A program made the translations under genes and the position numbers. From the NCBI RefSeq assembly GCF_000203795.2, contig NW_006281105.1, positions 1,178,001 to 1,242,000 of the forward strand: 64,000 nt of DNA, written 5' to 3'. How positions within the stretch are numbered: the stretch's first letter is position 1; each line of letters begins with the position of its first letter. The notes below the pieces were generated by a model. The model worked only from the letters and a program-made list of their open reading frames with translations, searched no databases and was not told the origin of the DNA. This stretch comes from Batrachochytrium dendrobatidis JAM81 (Eukaryota > Chytridiomycota > Chytridiomycetes > Rhizophydiales). Positions 44,373-55,984 of the stretch are shown one piece after another.

Positions 44373-45303
44373 TCATCTTACTGTCACACCATGTGCCTGA
44401 TACAACAAGCTGCTGTCTGAAAAAGCATGGGTTATCTGTCGCTTCAAGTACAGCCAGGTAAAATATCTTGCATCTACAAGTCTTTCCCGTGCATTATTGA
44501 TCATCCCACCAGCCACATGCGACAATTGTCTCATGTCTGCCTTGATACCAGGAATGAGCATCGAGGTATTTTCTTTCCAAAGGGTTGTATTGTAAGCAGA
44601 ATGACGACTGTAGCTGTCGTCGAGATACGATTTATAAAAGTATGACATTTCTGCTGATGTGGGCTCACGGTGTGCAGAGTCATTGACTGTCATAGAATTA
44701 CTCAAACAATGTTAGCAAGACTGTAATTTAATGATCGGTTGATAGACTCATACACAAACCAGAACTGGTTGGGATAGGTTTTGAGGTGTAATAAACAACT
44801 CGAATGCACTCAACTGGCTTGAATATAGGCTGATTTTTTAGATTGAAAGTCGGTATTGTTTGCAGTCCAGAAGATATGGTGTCGCTCCTGCACATCGATT
44901 CGTTTCTGAAGCATTGCAATATCTGTATCAGAGAGTGTCTGTTTGGCATAAACAGAGAGTCTCAATAATCGGATATTGGATACTGGATGTGGAGTTGATA
45001 CTTGCAAGAAAAGGTTGCCATCAGTGCTAGTTTTGGTAGAACTATTGCTCGTATTGACAGAAGGGGATACAGCAGTTGCAAATCGACGGACATATGTGCT
45101 GGCCTGCAGTGAAGAGTGATGGGTGAGCTTTCAGAATAATACATGTCAATTGATAGTAACATGGACAGGATGATTGTCAATGATGCCTTGGCATTATTGA
45201 ATTATGACTACTGCCTAAAGCCAACTACAGACAGTGCTCTATACCATCACAAAAATAGCTCAGTCATGAATAATACCTTTGACATTTGTGCGAGACCTGC
45301 CAT
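44373..45303 (-). CDS. COA8: COA8/APOPT1-like cytochrome c oxidase assembly factor
   Basis: Three exons on the minus strand: 45303-45277, 45103-44815, 44686-44373 (209 residues; animal COA8 is about 200). The N-terminus MAGLAQMSKASTYVRRFATA is basic, Ser/Ala-rich and free of acids, like a mitochondrial presequence. The conserved core has TPHPVSNIRLLRLS, then VQERHHIFWTANNTDFQSKK, and finally SAEMSYFYKSYLDDSYSRHS with LWKENTSML. These match the animal blocks EWNQQFWANQN and MADFYKEFL...WYKRNF. COA8 protects early cytochrome c oxidase assembly from oxidative damage in the mitochondrial matrix. The last intron's donor (GTTGAG) is weak, so that junction could shift slightly; phases agree as written. 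Confidence 0.75.
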
Positions 45304-45768
45304 TCTTGTCTAAAGCAACACTAGAGCAGTCCAAGTGATTCCTTGAATGGGTCACAAAAACAGCCAAAAAAAGAATTGAGATTTGCATGAAAATAGTCTG
45401 CTGCTCAAGTGTATTGATACTGGTCGAGACAGTAGGTTTGCACACATTAAAAGAATTCAGTCTTGATCATGCATACACACTGGAATGATTGCAAATGGAA
45501 ACAGCAACAGTCAAGCTTGATCGATTTACATTGTAGCAACAGCCAAGTTTAATCAATTTACACGACTGCAGCCATGACAATCTAAACGGTAATCTTCGCG
45601 TAACCAATGCTTAGAGTCATGAATGATTAGAATACAATCCATTGATGGATGGCAAGGCTCTTTGTTCAGACATACACGTGATGGCTAGGGTCAATAACTT
45701 GCTCATCAGATCTGCACTTTCCTTTATATAGCATCACAACAGCAGATCATTTAGTTAAGCTTGCTATT
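45304..45768. promoter_or_regulatory. Divergent promoter region, COA8 / Rtc3-like
   Basis: 465 bases between start codons. TTTATATA at 45723-45730 is a likely TATA box about 40 bases before the Rtc3-like ATG. An imperfect 32-base tandem duplication occupies 45504-45567. Confidence 0.5.
45504..45567. repeat. Imperfect 32-bp tandem duplication
   Basis: Two consecutive units both begin GCAACAG and share CAAG.TT.ATC.ATTTACA; they start at 45504 and 45536. About three-quarters of the positions agree. Lies in the COA8/Rtc3 divergent promoter. Confidence 0.55.
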
Positions 45769-46699
45769 ATGGGAAAAACTAGCGCAAAGGTTTCTGATAG
45801 AGTTGTCTTTGAAGGCGGCGGTGGCAAGGAGTCCTTTTTCGTATACGTCGAGCCTGATATGGTATGCTGCATTATCACTTCATTCTTAATATCCTGCTAT
45901 ATGGTTTGCACTCAGTAATAGACTGCGTTTGTCTATTACTCGATATGTGGTACTGGCAGTAGGATGGTTGCTGATCTGCCTGCTTCTCAAGTAACCAATC
46001 GCTTCCCATTTCATATTGTCAACTTTTGTACCCTGGTTATTTGCTTAAAGTACATTCCTTGTGCTGAGCTCTCAACTTCCTTGTGTTTGTTTACTATCAA
46101 CTTACTATCTGACACTGTTACTTACTGTTTTATATCCTCTGCTCAATTGTGCTGCTATGGCTAGGTCGATAAATGGCGCAAGGGTATATCTAATGCATAA
46201 TTGTGTTGTTTTATTAAAGAGCCATAGGAAACTGTCATGCTGATCTAATTAATTCTGTATATTTCTACTTGGTATTGGTCTAAATAGACAAGAGTATCCC
46301 TCTTGTAGAGGTTGTTCAAGGTTGGCCAAATTCGCGGTTGTCATCCCTTTGATATGCATCTTGGTTACTATCTACTCAACTCACTAATGTATGCTTTTCT
46401 ATCACGCTTAGCTTTCACCATTTTTGAAGTTGATAATGGTGGAAACCATGGCATTGCTATCAAGCCCTCCAAATCCAGCCTCCAGTAAGTTACATTTTCT
46501 CGGATTTTAGCCGTAACCCTCACGTTTGTTTGATGTTGCTGCTAACTTGCTGCACTCTTTGCTTGCCATCTTAATCAGTAGCGCTTTTGGCACTGAAGAC
46601 GAGACCGTGATCGTCACGCGTATTCTGAATGATGGTCGTCTTGTGCATGGCCATCAGGGTCCGGCCAGCTCGAAGGGATATGTTCAAGCTATGAGATAA
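45769..46699 (+). CDS. SBDS-domain protein, Rtc3/YHR087W type
   Basis: Five exons: 45769-45861, 46165-46183, 46288-46320, 46412-46484, 46579 (or 46582)-46699; about 112 residues. The protein reads VVFEGGGGKESFFVYVEPDM, VDKWRKDKSIPLVEVVQAF, then TIFEVDNGGNHGIAIKPSK and SAFGTEDETVIVTRILNDGR. This matches the stand-alone SBDS N-terminal domain proteins of fungi such as yeast Rtc3/Hgi1. The full three-domain SBDS/Sdo1 ribosome factor is about twice as long. Rtc3 proteins are thought to act in RNA metabolism, and in yeast the gene is stress-induced; the role here is inferred. Exon 2 is only 19 bases. Two acceptors three bases apart at the last exon differ by one Ser codon. Confidence 0.82.
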
Positions 46700-47094
46700 T
46701 TTTCCAATCCACATGTTGCAAATGGATCACTGGGATAATCTAGCAAGCCGCCGTTTTACCATGCTTTCAAAAAGTCTCATCTAAAGAGTGGATAGTTTGA
46801 AATCTGTTTACAAGGGCGTCTATAGGCTGATCATTTCCATTCAGTGATATTAAACTATTTAGCAGGATTGCTTTTCAACTTTTGTTTTTGAAATGATATT
46901 AGTTTGGAACCAAGTATTGTGTCGAATGCACCACGCTGAACCCCAAATGTTCGGTTTGACATCCGATTGTCACTGGCTGTGTCTCTTCAGGTGATTTGGA
47001 GATTGATCACCATCGAGTGATTTCAGTCATTCATATCAAAGCAATGGTTGAAAAAGATGAATCACTGCAAACATATTAGTTTTGATTTATGCCA
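46700..47094. other. Convergent intergenic region
   Basis: 395 bases between the Rtc3-like and AAAP transporter stop codons. No gene, repeat-family core or strong hairpin seen. Confidence 0.45.
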
Positions 47095-49616
47095 TCACGA
47101 TTTATTGTGATACATTACAGATTTAGGTACTGTGTTGGGCAGCATCGCCCAAACTGTACCCAAAGTGCCAAACACCAGTCCAAATGCTAGCACACTTATT
47201 TCAAAGCAGATCCTCCACCGTGTAATGCGTCTCCAATAGAGCTTTAAAAAACATATTTCAGGAAAGACGATGGATACGGTGCAAGAAAAAAAGCTTCCCA
47301 ATATGGCCATGAGTGAATGGAATCCTGGAAACTGGATAGCAATTATAAGAACTACCATTGAAGCCATGGTACGAGTAACAATACGCAGTGCCAGTGGAGG
47401 ACATGATGGGTTTGGACACATCCAGGGAATCGTAGATGCAATCGACCGCTCTAAAATTCCATAACAAAAGCAAAGCATGATTCAAGTCAGCCATCTTCTA
47501 CAAACACCTCCGCAATCATCCATCCATACCTATTTGTGTATTCACTGGAGAAATCGCCAAAGAGTATTTTGTAATGGGGTTGAGCGCAACCAGCCAAATC
47601 GTAACTTGTGTCAATACCTTGTTGTAAGACTTGACAAAAGGCATATTCAAAGTGATCTATATCACCAAAAACATAAATGTGTTGGCACATGTGCTTTGAT
47701 CCATAAATAGGCTATTCAATTTGAAAGTATTACCTCCTGCAGGGTCGATGGTCCGAACATGAGATAGCCAAATGAAGCAATTAGAAGGTACGTGGCTGTA
47801 ATGATGATATAAGTATGATCGACTACTTTGTTGTAGTATTCAGGCTGCTTCATGTCACGATACAGATTAGGAAACACAGAATGTCCTAATAGTTTGCAAC
47901 CGACACGATGTTAGTACTGTGCAGCGATCGGAAAAATGCGCATCTCATGTTGACAAGAATTAAAATCCTATACATACCACAGAATCCAGCCATAATCAGA
48001 CCAAATGCCAAGGGAACAGAGTACCATGATTCAGGAAATATGTTTGTATCGGCAGGAACGATCAGTGATCCTGGACTTTCAGTAGTAGACAAACCATTAA
48101 ACATCACAATTATAAGCAAGTTTAGCAATGCAATAATACCAACAATGCTCCCATACGAAGCCATGTTCAATGACAGGGGATACGTGATCGGCACAACAAT
48201 AGCCACAACACATATTTTTACAACAACCAAATCGAGCATGGGGAAGAGAGCGACAATGGAGTCAGCAGTGAGAATAATCAGTGCAACAGATGCTGCACAA
48301 AGCTCAAGAACAAAGACAAAAGAAATGAAATTACGGCCTGAAAGTCCAAACGCAGCCTCTCCGAAATCACCAAATGTGCACAAAGTTTGAAATGGTAGTT
48401 TATGCTGTTGAAGAAGAGGTTCTTCGACTGTGTTGGTCGTATCAGACGTGTCGGCTGTATCGGGGGTCCAATCTAGACACAAGGCAAGCACTTTGGCAGT
48501 ATGTCGCGTAACCCCACTCAAAATGCACAGACATGCCACGCCCAGAATCCAACCAGAGAGCTTGAATGCAAAGGGGAAAGCAAGAAGACCGATACCCATA
48601 AGAATATTGACACTGTTGAAGAGTGTCTGGTAATAGGTAGATTTATGAGCGCCGTCATTATAATCAACAACACAGCCATCGTACTGTTCACTGCAGCACT
48701 GTGATGGACACTGTGATGGACACTGCAAGTCAGAAGTGCAATTGCTGAGCAAGTCAGAGTCTTGGCACATTGTATCGGACTTGCTAGTTTGAAACTCGGA
48801 CTGATCTAACTGCTGGTGACGAGAAGATTCACGTGCAGAGTTCCAGCGATCAATAGAGTTGGCCGCACTTGTAACTCCAGATTGACTTGGTATACCGTCA
48901 AGCTCGTCAAAAACATCGTGTTGGCCAGTAAAATTCAAATCCAACGGAGATGTAGTGCGATTAAAGTCACTAAACTCATCACCTGTGCATGGACTGTGTG
49001 TTACCTGGGAAGCTATGGAGTGCCTGGTTAAACTACGACGACATCGAGTACCAGAAGCGATGGAAGCATGGGATGGAGAAGAAAAGTTTGATTCCGAACC
49101 ACCGTGTTGGCCTCTATCAAACTGAAAAGCAGCAGCCTTTTTCAACGAGTGAGCCCAGGAAGAAGTTGAAGTAGCTAGCTGGACAATGGATAAGGAACGA
49201 GGGGGAATGCTGACATTATGATTGTCGATAGATAAACTAGCATGATGAGAATGGCGTTGCGAATTGTTCAATGGGCCGTGCGGCTGAGATGCAGAGCCAG
49301 ATGCAGGAATGGTAGTGCCAATGGCAGTCGTGTGCCCATCGCTCAAACGAGGATCCATGCCCAATGCAGGAGACTGACTATGAGTGCCATTGCCTTGATG
49401 AATGGGAATGGCAGTTAAAGGATTTAACTGCGATTGTCGAGGAGTGATAACATCCATGGATCCATAACCAGCATCGTTGTATGTAGGAGTGGTTGAAAGA
49501 GTGTTTTCATGAAAATTAGTTGCGATATGAGCAGGATTCCTAAGAGAGCGACGAAGATTAGGACTCGTAGAGTTCTGTGCAGAGTTCTGTGCAGGTCCAC
49601 CTGACGAATAATGCAT
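47095..49616 (-). CDS. Amino-acid/auxin permease family transporter (vacuolar AVT-like)
   Basis: Four exons on the minus strand: 49616-47978, 47885-47734, 47656-47530, 47450-47095 (757 residues). The first ~320 residues are Ser/His/Asn/Gln-rich and cytosolic, with short Gln/Cys repeats (PSQCPSQC). The membrane domain starts YYQTLFNSVNILMGIGLLAF, the AAAP hallmark at TM1, and continues SGWILGVACLCILSG, GRNFISFVFVLELCAASVAL, then GHSVFPNLYRDMKQPEYYNK, the conserved loop of AVT1-type carriers. The last exons give LVALNPITKYSLAISPV and hydrophobic helices to the end. A long N-terminal extension before eleven helices is typical of fungal Avt1/Avt3-like vacuolar transporters, so proton-coupled neutral amino-acid movement at the vacuole is likely. 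Direction and substrate are unknown. Confidence 0.88.
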
Positions 49617-49916
49617 GGCAATGTGATTTTAATAATCAGCTACAATCAGCTACAATTGATGTAGTCGAGTTTATCAACAAGTGCAAGCTGCAATAAAAAA
49701 TGAGTATTCGAACACTATAAAGCGCTTACAAACAAAAGAATTAAACTAACCCTTTATTGCTGTGTATATGCTCTCCCTTATGCTTGTTACTCAATATATT
49801 TTGGATTGTGTCGGCAATTTCTGTTACAAACATTGATTCTATTTTACAGCCATATTCATGTCAAATCAAATACTTTTCTGTATTGATCTTGGAATAAACA
49901 ATGGTCACATTCGTGA
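49617..49916. other. Intergenic spacer
   Basis: 300 bases holding the AAAP transporter promoter. ATCAGCTACAA is repeated in tandem near 49635-49656. No gene. Confidence 0.4.
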
Positions 49917-50372
49917 TTAGAAATGGATTATTTCTTTTATTGAAGCTACAAGTTGTTTGGTGTCAGCAGGGTTCAAGAATGAACAGTATAATGCTGTGTA
50001 GTGTAGCTCCAAACTTCGCGCTGTTTGTTGAATGGTTGGTAAACCGTGTCTAATTAGAGTTGTTTTGTGGAATGGAATGTTGTCTAGAATAAAGTGACCG
50101 TTTGGGAATGTTGCATGTCTTGACAGTACAGCGTTCATTGCTCCCTTAATCCCCAAACACAGCGATCGTCATACGAGGCACACACTATTAGACTATAGTT
50201 TGAACTGAAATGTTGTTTTTGGATTGTACTCTTTCACATCTGTTTGTATAGCCATACATTGTACAATCACCAAGTTTAAACCCCAACTCGTCCATTGCAA
50301 TCCAAATATTTGATTCTATTGTACGAATGTTTTCAATACTTGACAAACTCTTTCTTGCCAATTCATCTGTTG
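49917..50372 (-). mobile_element. Dead DDE transposase relic (IS630/Tc1-mariner-like)
   Basis: Two minus-strand coding remnants in different frames. The first (50372-50188) reads NIWIAMDELGFKLGDCTMYG and then NNISVQTIV before stop codons; MDE is the likely first catalytic Asp. The second (50156-49917) reads GAMNAVLSRHATFPNGHFIL, with LDNIPFHK as the second catalytic Asp and YCSFLNPAD as the third acidic position (usually SPxLNPxE/D). Order, spacing and motifs match the DDE superfamily used by IS630/Tc1-mariner-like elements. Stops and a frame change make it non-functional. The N-terminal DNA-binding part and the termini are not recognisable. It lies directly upstream of NUP93. Confidence 0.75.
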
Positions 50373-50541
50373 GTTACAAGAGTGAGCTTTCACCAACATC
50401 ACTTTGTCCAAGTGTTATCAAGTGAATACAACTGTAAAACTGTTCAATATTATCCTGAGGATGCGTATCCAATAAATTTTATTTTGAAATCAACTCGTTG
50501 CTGGATCTACCATCGCTTATCTATTTTAAACTGCTGCAACC

Positions 50542-53500
50542 ATGTTCAGACAGCTACTAGAGCAATCTCGCCAGCTTACAAATCACATTGTTTCTCCTGG
50601 ATTGACTCCCATTGATCGAGGATTAGAACAGATCGAGGCTCAGACTAGACGGCTGCTCAAGCGAGCAGGTGCGAGGCAAGACACTACTGCTGGTTCAGGA
50701 ACCTATGCTGGATCTGCTGGTGCTAATGGTGGGCTGGCTCGCTCAGATGGAACTGTTGATCCCGCTGGAAACGAGTTTCATGGCATGTTGAGCTCATCAG
50801 ATATGGAAGGGTTGTCTTCCACTGCCGTAGGTGGTCTGACTGGCAGTGGCCATCATACTGCAGCTACTCAATCCATGATAATCGATGGCTCAGACCCAGC
50901 CGTTTCTGCTGCTGCTGCCATCGACTCTCGCACTGCCTATCTCTTGGCTAAGCAAGGATTTGATCCTGAACGAGTTCAACACACTCTTGCTCAGATAGAT
51001 CTTACCAACACTTTTGAGCCTTTACATGGTCTGCCCGATGCTGACATTGAAGCCTTCTTACGTAACGAGCATGAGAATATTGTATCCATTGCTATCGAGG
51101 AAACCAAGTCGCAGGTTGCCCAGGACTTTGAACGGTCGTTTGAGCTGCGTATTGGCAGAGACTGGACTGCTACAAAGAAACGTATTTTTGATCAGATGGG
51201 CCATCAACCATCAAGGTCGCTTCGGAATAGTCAGGCTGAGGCCAACTTGCTCGGATCCGGAGATAGAACCGATTCCTCCATCTTGCAACTTTCTAATAGT
51301 CGTCATACCGTATCCAATGGTACTGTGATTACCGGTAGGTCATTGGTCATGATTTTAAATGTGGACCCAAATTCGTTTATTATATTCTTCAAAATTGCAG
51401 ACTGAAAGTACACTATGTACTAATTGTATTTATTTTTAAATCGTAATGGGCGGATACAAGGTGGTATCATCAGTCAACCTCGTATTCATGCATATGCTGC
51501 CGTGGTTAAAGCCTTCAACGAGGCTCGTCGAAAAAATATTCCATTTAACCCCATCGCTTCTTTTGGACGAGCTGCTGATAGTATGGCTGCCGACTCTGAA
51601 CAACAATTGATCAGTCGTTGCTGGACTCTAATTTCCATGATGCTCGGTGGACGCAAAGGACTAGAAAAAAAGGCTCAGGGCCATTTCGCTACTGTTTATA
51701 AACTGGCCGAAGATCCCGATGTGTCCGAGCAAGCTACTTTGTTCCGATCTAGTCTAATCAAAGGGGGCCGATCTTGGCTACAGGAAGTGTATAGCAACTG
51801 GATATCAGATAACGTGCGAAGCCAATATGCTGAGATTGGCGGCATGCCAACAGTCCATTCAGAAGTCGATGCCCATCTTAAAATCACTCATATGAAGCAT
51901 GGTAGATGGACTCTTAGCTGGCTTGACCTTTCTGTTGGTGGTACTCCATTTTGGGCCCATGTGTTTGTTTTGGTCCGTATGGGTCTTTATGATAATGCTC
52001 TCGAGCATATTCAGCGTCATCAAGCAGATCTTGCAAAAACCAACGAGCGTAATTTTCTTACGTATTTCAAGGCATGGATGGACTCTGGTGATGGTCGTTT
52101 GCCAAAGACTTACCGCGACAAACTTCTTGCTGAATGGAATGGTGGTATCCGTGACTATGCTACCAAGCCTCACCCCAAAGGTGATCTGTTCAAATATGCT
52201 TTATACAAGATTCTTGGTCGATGTGAAATGACCATCAAGACTATATCTTGCTCTGATGTCATTTTTACTGTAGACGATTACCTGTGGTTGCAGCTCATGC
52301 TTGTTCAAGAAGAAATTCTCCCAACAGATGCTGCTTACGAACGCTATACCCTGCGTGATTTTTCTTCTCGAATGCAAAAGTACGGTATCGATTATTTCAA
52401 AGCGCGACCCACTTGGTTCATGGTTCTTCTTCTTTGTGGCGAGTTTGAGCGAGCAGTGTCGGAGCTGCATAACGATCCAGCATTTTCTGCCGATGGCATT
52501 CATTTTGCAACTGCTTTGGCCTACTATGGTGCTCTGCGTGTACCCGAGAATCCTCGTGGCACCGCTGTTGGAGGAACATTTCTCAATATAAAACCCATTA
52601 CATTGTCAACAGGTGCATCTTATGAAATTGCATACTTTCATTTTGCCAAGACAATTATATCTTTTGTTCGATCGTGGGGCAAGACTGACCCAATAGATAC
52701 ACTGCACTATATTTACCTAATTGGGCTGTTTGGTACACCTTTGGATGCTCGACAGCCATTGGTTGCATCCCCCGCAGACTTGCAGCGATCTGGTCGTGCT
52801 TTGGCTCCTCCTGCAAGCCACTCGGGACTTGAGTATACCCGTCTTGCTCATGCCATTGTATGCGAGTTTGTTCTTTCTTCCAAAATGTTTTCTGAAATGC
52901 TGGGACAAATTCGCCCTGATGGCAGTGGTCGCACGCCAGGACACATTGATACGTATCGCACCTTGCTCCATCTTACAAGCGATCAAGATTTTATTCAATG
53001 CATTGTTCTTGCCTCAGCCTACGATGCAGAAAACGAAAGTCGTTTAGAAGAGGCGATTTATCTTTACCACTTGGCTGGCATGCCGGACAAGGTTATTCAT
53101 TTGCTCAATACTCATTTAGGTGAACGACTTCTCCAACAAACATTTTTTCAAACTGACGACATGTCAGCCGAGCAAGTCAACAACACTTCTACAATTCGTA
53201 GCACAACAGACATCTCTCTTCCACTACTATCTCTGACAACCAATCCAGTACAAGATACGGAGCAACTACTCAAATTTTATCAATCACGTCCACTTACAGC
53301 AGCGATGCTTACTACACAAACTGTGTCTACTTGTACTACCCTTGTACAACTTTCCAGATTCCATATCCAGCATGGTCAAGGCAGAGACGAATCGGCCTTG
53401 GCAACATTGTATACACTCAACATGTTTCCTTCAACAACGGATATAGTTGAAGTTCAAAGCAGGGTAGACGCGTTTTTGATGCTAGATGAATCGGTTGCCA

Positions 53501-53715
53501 GAGTCATGCCACAGATCATGTACATGGCATTGCAATCACTTGATCGGTTGTATCGGGCTTGGACAGAGCGTCGTGGAAGCTTTGGCGGTGATGGACGAGT
53601 TGTGGATGTGAGAGAACGAGCTAGAGCCTTGATGATGTTTGCTGGCTTGGTCCAATATCGTATTCCCTCAGATATCTTTGGCAAGATGAATCGATTGGAT
53701 GTAATGATGGGCTGA
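50542..53715 (+). CDS. NUP93: Nucleoporin NUP93/Nic96
   Basis: Two exons: 50542-51334 and 51461-53715 (1015 residues). The N-terminus MFRQLLEQSRQLTNHI and the segment LTNTFEPLHGLPDADIEAFL then EHENIVSIAIEETK match Nup93. The large helical domain includes GRRSWLQE-like, GGTPFWAHVFVLVRMGLYDN, ILGRCEMT and VDDYLWLQLMLVQEE, and the last block ARALMMFAGLVQYRIPSDIF is the family's C-terminal signature. Nup93/Nic96 is a core scaffold of the inner ring, anchoring Nup62-type channel nucleoporins through its N-terminus. A Gly/Ser/Ala-rich linker (about residues 50-140) separates the coiled coil from the solenoid. The intron's acceptor (ATACAAG) is weak, with a TACTAAT-like branch upstream; the exact junction may shift. 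Confidence 0.93.
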
Positions 53716-54170
53716 TAGGAATGCAAAAGCAGTTTTTCATTATGAGAATGATTGAGTTTTGGAAAATAGTTGAAATGTTGGCTGTTACAATAAGAGTCTA
53801 CAGCCGTATTCACGTAAAACGGAGCACTAAATAAGAGTACCAAAATACATAATAAACAGCCAGTCTCATGATAATTCACACCACATTGCTAAACAACATC
53901 AAAGTAATCGAGTTCAATATTTGGATTAAAATGGATGAATCTGGTGATTATACACTGCATGGCTATAACAAAGGAGATTATTTCAGTTCAAAATTATAGT
54001 TTGATTATGAACATCATATGATGATTGTTGTATCAATTAAAACAGTCAACTTTTAGTAGAAAAGTGTAACGAATATTTATTCTGAAGCAAAACAAAGTCA
54101 ATGCAAGACAAGTGTCCCATCTTACGCAAGTATGGCTACAGACAATTTGAAACACAGTATGCCATCATAT
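53716..54170. other. Convergent 3' region of NUP93 and SerRS
   Basis: 455 bases between two stop codons. Most is occupied by the repeat element at 53797-54141; nothing else is recognisable. Confidence 0.6.
53797..54141. mobile_element. MITE-like element, near-complete copy (C/J, ~345 bp)
   Basis: Left end CTACAGCCGTATTCACGTAA (53799 on) and right end TTACGCAAGTATGGCTACAG (54123-54142) are inverted repeats over about 30 bases with several mismatches; CTACAG also appears as a direct repeat at both edges. Inside the left end are CACTAAATAAGAGTAC and AATACATAATAAACAGCCAG, shared with copies A, D and I. Inside the right end TTATTCTGAAGCAAA is shared with the 44.1-kb copy. No open frame. Position is again a convergent gene gap. 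Confidence 0.65.
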
Positions 54171-55888
54171 TTATTTGGCGGATGTAGATTGAGCCATAAG
54201 TTGATCAATCCGTTTACCAACAGGCAAAACATCCACATGAGCACCAAGGAAATACTTTCTTAGTTTTTCTGGAATGCGAATGCTTCCATCTGGCAACTGA
54301 TGGGTTTCCAGTAAAGCAATCATGAGTCTGGGTACAGCACAAGCTGTACCATTTATTGTATGAACAAACTCTGTTGCCGTGTGCGTATCTACGTCTGGTG
54401 CATTTGACGACTCGTTGGATGCGCCGGATTGCGGAAAACAGCGAATATTTAGTCGTCGTGATTGATAATCTGTGCAGTTAGATGTGCTTGAAATCTATAG
54501 TTATATGTGTTGAATGAGATGGTGTAATTTAAAATTAATACTGCAAACTAAGCTTAAATTACCTCTCCCCAAGCGTTTCGACCTGGCATCCATGCTTCCA
54601 TGTCGTACTTGATATATGCAGGTGCACCCAATTCCTCGGTAGGCATATTCAAAATCCTACGATTCAAAAACAAAATTGAGTGCAACAGTCTTGATTCGAC
54701 TTTTAAACATGGCAACCTTCAAATATAGTATTACCGAAAGCAAATCTCGAGCCCTTGAAAGATTTCTTTTTGAATCTGAATAAAGTGGTGAAACACATTC
54801 ATGCTTTCGGTTGGTCGTGCCAATGTAAACAGCTCGACTTTTGTGAATTGATGCACTCGGTATAATCCACGATTGGTAGATCCAGATAGACCCTCGGCAC
54901 GAAAAGCACGACCCATGCCTGACATGTTGATTGGAAGATGGTCGAGTACCTCACCTGCGTATTTTCCTGCAAGAGGAAACTCTGCAGTCGCAGAAAGACA
55001 CAGTGTCATGGGATTGTCAGTATTGGTAATGTCTTTACCTGGCACACATGTCGATACGTAATAAGTCTGTGGATCGTCACTTCTGGGACTAAATCCACAC
55101 GCTTCAAGTACTTCATGACGAATCAAATCAGGAACGAGAACAGGCGTAAATCCTCTCTGTATACATATATCCATAGCATAGCGAACTAGCGCCATTTCTA
55201 GCATTGCACCAGCATTGCGCAGATAATAAAATCTGCTCCCAGATACTTTTCCTGCTCGATCAATATCTACCATATCATGTAATTCTGCCAATGTCAGATG
55301 AGTTTTAAGTGGTGATTGCGATCCCATGAGTAGATTGGATTCCAATGTACGTGGAGAACCAATCGTATCAACCAAAACAGCTTTGGACTCATCGCCAACA
55401 GGAACACTTGGATGCACATCATTGGGCAAGTGTTTTGCTTCGTTAAACAAGTCATTATGTAGTTTTGATAGAGTTTCTTCTGTTGCTTGAACTTGCTGTT
55501 TGATGTTTTTTCCAGCTTGAATCAATCGAGTTTTAGTCGCTACACAGGCACGGATTGCATCTGCAGAAGCATTGGATTTTGTTAGTCGAGCCATTTGTTT
55601 TACTAGTTCGGCCATGTCTGCAGCAATCTGGTTCCGACGCTTCCGAAGTTCAGATACTTCAAACTCGCATTTTGAAACAGTGTTGTTTAGAGAAATGATA
55701 TGAGCGAGATTGATATCAGTAATACGACGAGCAGTAAGATTGGATTGAATATGTGATGGATCGTTGCGAAGGTTTCTATAATTGAGATTAGACTGAAAGA
55801 GTCGCTGAGATGAGCCAGCCAAAGAAGTGAATGATTTTGGATTGCATGCGTACAAGTCAAGACGACGAACAGCTCTGCGTATTGTCAT
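54171..55888 (-). CDS. Mitochondrial seryl-tRNA synthetase
   Basis: Three exons on the minus strand: 55888-54735, 54656-54563, 54494-54171 (523 residues). I start at ATG 55888 ([16 protein letters not shown]), a basic, Arg-rich mitochondrial presequence. A long antiparallel coiled-coil arm (about 50-160; [20 protein letters not shown]) is the tRNA-binding arm. Class II motif 1 includes [19 protein letters not shown], motif 2 is [13 protein letters not shown], and motif 3 is [19 protein letters not shown]. These carry the catalytic core that makes seryl-adenylate and charges tRNA-Ser. Divergence from the cytosolic enzyme and the presequence place it in mitochondria. It shares a 96-bp promoter with EFM3. 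Confidence 0.93.
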
Positions 55889-55984
55889 TCTATGCACAAA
55901 TTGGTCAACCTGAATTGAAGTTGAACAAAATCAGGTTTCCCTCAAACATTCCTAATGCAAGTCTGACATCTTGACCAGACAAAC
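55889..55984. promoter_or_regulatory. 96-bp bidirectional promoter, SerRS / EFM3
   Basis: Just 96 bases separate the start codons of two translation-related genes. It contains no clear TATA box; a short CAATTTGTG-like stretch on the minus strand is unremarkable. Confidence 0.55.

Noticed and set aside
47908..48390. 160-codon plus-strand frame over the AAAP transporter
   Set aside because: Antisense to clear transmembrane coding sequence.
48690..48730. GATGGACACTGT-type direct repeats
   Set aside because: They are codon repeats encoding PSQCPSQC within the AAAP transporter, not an independent element.
50295..50615. 106-codon plus-strand frame upstream of NUP93
   Set aside because: Antisense to the transposase relic and overlapping the NUP93 start in another frame.
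55889..55897. SerRS start three codons upstream
   Set aside because: That codon is GTG; ATG 55888 is the natural start.
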